Assembly (NCBI GenBank): GCA_021613535.1
Contig: CP075496.1
Location: 15,066,001-15,130,000 of the forward strand
DNA: 64,000 nucleotides
Direction of reading: 5' to 3'
Source of the DNA: Adineta vaga
Lineage: Eukaryota; Rotifera
The notes beneath the pieces were generated by a model. That model was not told the origin of the DNA and searched no databases. It worked only from the letters and a program-made list of their open reading frames with translations. This document shows positions 60,250-64,000 of this stretch, piece by piece; the stretch's first letter is position 1, and each line of letters starts with the position of its first letter. The position numbers were made by a program, and so were the translations under genes.

Positions 60250-61690
60250 CGCAAATTTCGGAAGTTTCGTTTCAAGGAAATCTGCATAGTGCTACGTCAG
60301 TTATAGACCCACAAAACCAAATCCAATGAAGTGCCTTTTTACATCGGAAATGACTTCAATTTTGGCTTCTTTAAAATATATTTTCAATATTGTATTCACT
60401 TCCAAAAGCATATATACCTACCTTGTTTATTCATTTACTTGTTAAATGAAAGGAAAGGAAAGGAAAAAACAGCGCTGCTGTTTTTAGAAATTACGTTGAG
60501 AGGTAAAAATAATGTAATGTCGCGTTTTTTTTTGCTTACATCCGAAACAAAAAAATATCTTGATGTATTTTTGTATCGTTCTTTCAACTACAAGTGTATA
60601 TTCAATATCAAGAATATTTTCATTGAAAAAAATACGGAAGATTCTTCATGATCTCTAACTCGTTGATTACATTCAATCTGATAATATGTTATAATAATGA
60701 ATAATATTTTTCGACTAACGAAAATGTTTCATTCTTCATTTCATTTTATGAACAAACTTTGTTTTATTGATACAAAAGTAACTTTCCTCCGAAAAATAAA
60801 AACATCGCAAAAATTCTCAATTATACCTGAAGAAATGATCAAAATTAATGAGACAAAACCGAAATATTTCTCTCGTTTCTTCGTCATTCATTTGTTTTTT
60901 TCTTTCGACAATAGTTTTTATATTCAAACTAGACGTTTAATATAAGACAAGAAACGATAATAAAGGTTCTGTTTTTATTAGAAAAAGAAAAAAAACAAAC
61001 TTGAGAATAATCTTCTTGATATTGTTCAATATTATACCACGTAATTTGAATTCATTCATTATTAATAGATAAGAATAAACAATATGATGTCGAATTTCAT
61101 AATAAGTTTTTAGATTAGAAATGAGGATTGAAAACTTATCTTCAATACAAACAATATCTGCAAATGTGAAAGCTTTATCTATACTGCAGAATTTTCAAAA
61201 ACAGAAATTTCAAAATAGGTATCAAAATATTGCTAACATATGCTTTGTATTTTCCATTATGAATCAACACTACAGCATCTTGACGATGTGAGTGACGTTG
61301 AGAAAATAATACTCACTCTCACACTTCTACATTCGTTTTAGTTTTTTAAAAGGCTCAACGATCAAATCGCTGTGTTTGTTATACTATTGCACCTTTCATA
61401 ATTACTCATAACTTTACTTTTGTCCTTGTCATCGTTAGTTTTTTCTTGAGAATTTTCAATTTAATACATTATATGATACATTTTTGTGATGACGATATTG
61501 CAACATAAACATATAGAATCATCTTGTTGACGTCAATGAACAAAATTCGTAGGCGAGTAGTGTTTCTTCATTCGTTACACGGCTTTCGATGAAAAATACA
61601 TTTAAACGTAGTCTTTATTTAAACTATACTCTCATCGAAAAGATATCAGATACAATCAATATAGAGAAAAAGTATTTGATTTGATTGTTG
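60250..61690. other. Intergenic, kinase promoter side
   Basis: No gene recognised. Small open frames here are Phe/Lys-rich and look random. The last few hundred bases should contain the kinase promoter. Confidence 0.4.
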
Positions 61691-63134
61691 ATGGCACATA
61701 AAGATCATTCTGTTAATGTCCAATGGATGTGGCAATCAAATCCAAATCCATTTTTGCCAAGTGAACGAGAGGAATGGAGTAATTATTCGAAAGAATCCTC
61801 GAAAATAATTGAAAAAGCATACACAAATAGAGAATATTATGTGTCTCTATCGGGTTATATTGTGGATTTAAGAGAATCTATACAGATTAACAAGAATAAT
61901 CCAACAAGAAGAAGACCTATAAAACGAGTTGAATTTAGCAAAGGTAATTCATAAGAAAAACTTTTTTTCGTTAGAACAATAAATATTATATTTTAGAATT
62001 GTCGCTTCAATTGAAAGAAAAACTGGGCAAAGGAGCATTTGGTACAGTGTACAAAGGTACTTATTATGCATTTGAAATAGCTTGTAAAGTTATTGATTCA
62101 CAATTATCGAAAGTAACGACAAAGGAAACAAATATTCTTAAAACACTTCATCATCCAAATATTGTTCGATATATTGATGTTATTTATACATCAAAACAAA
62201 CGTTCGTAGTTATGGAATATATTGATGGAGGTACTTTGTACAATTACATTAAACAAACATCATATTCAAATGGTTATTGGATAAATACTCATAAAATGAT
62301 GATCAATATCGCTTATGCTATGAGTTATTTACATGGAAAACATATTGTTCATGCTGACTTAAAATCTGATAATATTTTATTAAAATCAAATAATGTTGCA
62401 GTTCTTTCGGATTTTGGTCTTTCAAAGATCATCAAAGAAACAGCAATACTATCCAGTAGTGGAAATACAGGTAATAATCATATTTCATAGAAGAAACTAT
62501 TTTTGATTGTATTGAATTTATTTCAGGTGCTATAAGATGGCTTTCGCCTGAACTTTGTGCCAACAATCGAGAACGATCTTCGTATATGTCTGATGTTTGG
62601 GCTTATGGATGCGTTTTATTGGAAATAATAACAAAGAAAGTACCTTGGGAAGATATGTTTGAAAATATGTATGATCTTATGGATGCTCTTGCTCGTGAGA
62701 AGAATGCAAACATATTTGAAAAATTTTGTTATAATCAAAATGCACCTGATAATTTTCATAAAATGCTTCGTTCTTGTTGTGCTTGGTCAAGAAATAATCG
62801 ACCTAATTTCGTAAAAATCATCAAAGATTTTCATGAATATACAAATACAACTAATTATACTCCGATTCAACATGATATGACTTTTCATAAACCTACAGTT
62901 TCACATTTTCAACGACAGCCATCTGCTCATACTCGTCCTCAAACATCTTCAAGAAGAAATTATTATCAAGAAAAAAGTTATCGTTCAAGTAAAATTTTAT
63001 ACGATTCGGAAGAAGATGATACTCCTCATGCACGTTATCCTAGAACGACATCACACTATATATTTTCACGAAAGACATATGATGATGATGATGATGATGA
63101 GGAGGAGGAGGAGGAGGAGGACGATGTTTATTGA
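61691..63134 (+). CDS. WWE-domain protein kinase (TKL-like), 444 aa
   Basis: Exons 61691-61943, 61997-62470 and 62527-63134 join in phase 1. Residues about 8-80 form a WWE domain (VQWMWQSNPNPF, WSNYSKESSKIIEKAY, YIVDLRESIQINKNN); WWE domains bind poly- or iso-ADP-ribose in known proteins. The kinase domain follows: GKGAFGTVYKG, ATP Lys about 115 (IACKVI), HADLKSDN with catalytic Asp about 205, DFG about 223-225, LSPEL, and SDVWAYGCVLLEIIT. The usual Arg of HRD is Ala, so it is a non-RD kinase. The C-terminal tail is basic/Ser-rich, then a run of Asp and Glu (63080-63125, repeated GAT/GAG). It is expected to be an active cytosolic Ser/Thr or dual kinase, perhaps responding to ADP-ribosylation; the latter is inference. 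Confidence 0.87.
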
Positions 63135-63482
63135 CAGAAAATGTACAACGAAATAAATGTTGATTGGCATGAAACGTGAAAATAGAAAAAAATAATATAA
63201 AACAAATTTCGTGACAATTTTTATTCTTTTTTGATAAAAAATATAGAAATTCAATTCTTATGTCATTGTCAATGACGTAAAATATGCACTTTTATTTCGA
63301 AAAATTTCGTTACATATTTCACGGATAGGAATACAATGAAATGTTTTGTTGATGCATATTTATTATTTATACTTTATTTAACCCTAGTCCATCCAAGATG
63401 AGTCATTTTTGACCCAGTCATAAAAATTTGGGAATATACTATGATATTTTGGTAGTTTCTAGTTTAAGGGATCTTTATCATC
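63135..63482. other. 3' flank of the kinase gene
   Basis: AT-rich, no gene recognised. A GAGTCATTTTTGACCCAG-like block near 63400 is short and unexplained. Confidence 0.4.
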
Positions 63483-63549
63483 TTGAGGGTGTGGGTGTGT
63501 GTGTGTGTGTGTGAATGCAACAGACTCTCATTCACACCCACACCCTCAA
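63483..63549. repeat. Telomere-like foldback, well preserved
   Basis: Starts TTGAGGGTGTGGGTGTG, continues as (GT)n, and ends TTCACACCCACACCCTCAA. Both constant ends are intact. It directly abuts, and is read into by, the minus-strand ORF fragment to its right. Confidence 0.85.
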
Positions 63550-64000
63550 TGATAAATAAATGATGAAACTTCTTTAATTCTGAAAAAGCTTCTTGCGCAC
63601 GTTTATCCGAAGCAGACATACAATTATCTCGTAGACAATTGGTAACAGTATTTAACAACATTTCATATTGTTCCTGAATAATTTGTTTATTTGTTCGATG
63701 TCGAAATCGACTTTGACATGGGATGACATATTGAAGTCCTTTGATAAACATCGCCATTTGAGATGGTGTTAAATTCGATTGAACTTCGATAAATGGCGAT
63801 GATGCAGTGATTTTTGTATAAATAAGGGCAAAGCTCCGACGACGACGAATATAAGACTGATGTTGTTTCTTTATTCGTTGGATGTCGTCGGAGCTCCATC
63901 GAAAAAAGACGTCAATTTATTTTGAAGCATACTATTCAGACGTATTCGCATCGTTTCTATTCGGTTTTCAATTGCCTCATATAATTCTTTGATGGTCAAT
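63550..64000 (-). pseudogene. Athena-like (Penelope-type) retroelement ORF fragment
   Basis: Entering from the right edge, the minus strand reads IKELYEAIENRIETMRIRL, slips frame at a T-run near 63900, then FRWSSDDIQRIKKQHQSY, IRRRRSFALIY, NLTPSQMAMFIKGLQYV, IPCQSRFRHRTNKQII and DKRAQEAFSELKKFHH, and runs into the foldback. The 'LT..Q...L.+GL.Y..PCQ' text is one I associate with the region upstream of the reverse transcriptase in bdelloid Athena elements. The RT itself is absent here. A family call from memory only. Confidence 0.5.

Noticed and set aside
60331-60945. Two plus-strand frames rich in Phe/Lys
   Set aside because: AT-rich chance frames without domains or neighbours to support them.

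Overview
This window is AT-rich eukaryotic DNA that reads best as bdelloid rotifer (Adineta/Rotaria type). The evidence is: very short introns (about 40-90 bp) with GTAAG/GTGAG donors and TTTTAG/TTTCAG acceptors; many divergent rhodopsin-like receptors; FG-GAP, NHL, Thr-rich/beta-sandwich, ART-TPR and pentapeptide-repeat genes or relics; an Athena-like Penelope ORF fragment; and many TGTGGG-type sequences, which resemble the telomere repeat known from bdelloids. I could not run a search, so the taxon is an inference. Intron-exon models below were joined by eye, and nearly all joins preserve phase.

Layout. 0-6.5 kb: FG-GAP membrane protein, a receptor, one degraded gene. 6.6-11.7 kb: a small secreted Cys/Ala peptide, a 623-bp TA-flanked MITE, a TTC38 pseudogene. 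11.8-20.7 kb: two receptors, a His-rich small protein, an FG-GAP relic, an apple-like/Thr-linker/beta-sandwich secreted protein. 21-26.6 kb: ART-TPR pseudogene, UDP-glycosyltransferase, pentapeptide-repeat relic, NHL beta-propeller protein. 28.3-34.0 kb: a 5.75-kb two-gene DNA transposon (796-aa transposase plus a coiled-coil/BEN-like protein) next to a truncated piggyBac gene. 35.9-39.7 kb: a duplicated-exon Cys-rich secreted protein, a foldback element with perfect 204-bp arms, a three-exon receptor. 40.4-42.3 kb: a mariner inserted in a membrane-protein gene. 43.6-47.5 kb: three consecutive TM-ectodomain-TM modules joined by phase-1 introns into one 1256-aa protein. 47.7-53 kb: receptor relic, LDLa-like relic, dispanin. 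53.3-58.1 kb: type II membrane protein sharing the beta-sandwich domain, a small secreted protein, a receptor pseudogene. 58.6-64 kb: relics, a WWE-domain protein kinase, and an Athena-like fragment running off the right edge.

Common theme. At least ten short foldbacks with the same outer ends (TTGAGGG...CCCTCAA) and TGTGGG-like arms lie in introns and intergenic DNA across the whole window. Single-arm TGTGGG-like tracts also occur in an intron of the transposon's second gene and inside one gene's C-terminal codons. Together with the fragmentary Athena ORF, the DNA transposons and about ten pseudogenes, this looks like accessory or telomere-proximal bdelloid DNA. The strongest candidates for undescribed biology are the foldback family, the two-gene transposon and the triple-module membrane protein.
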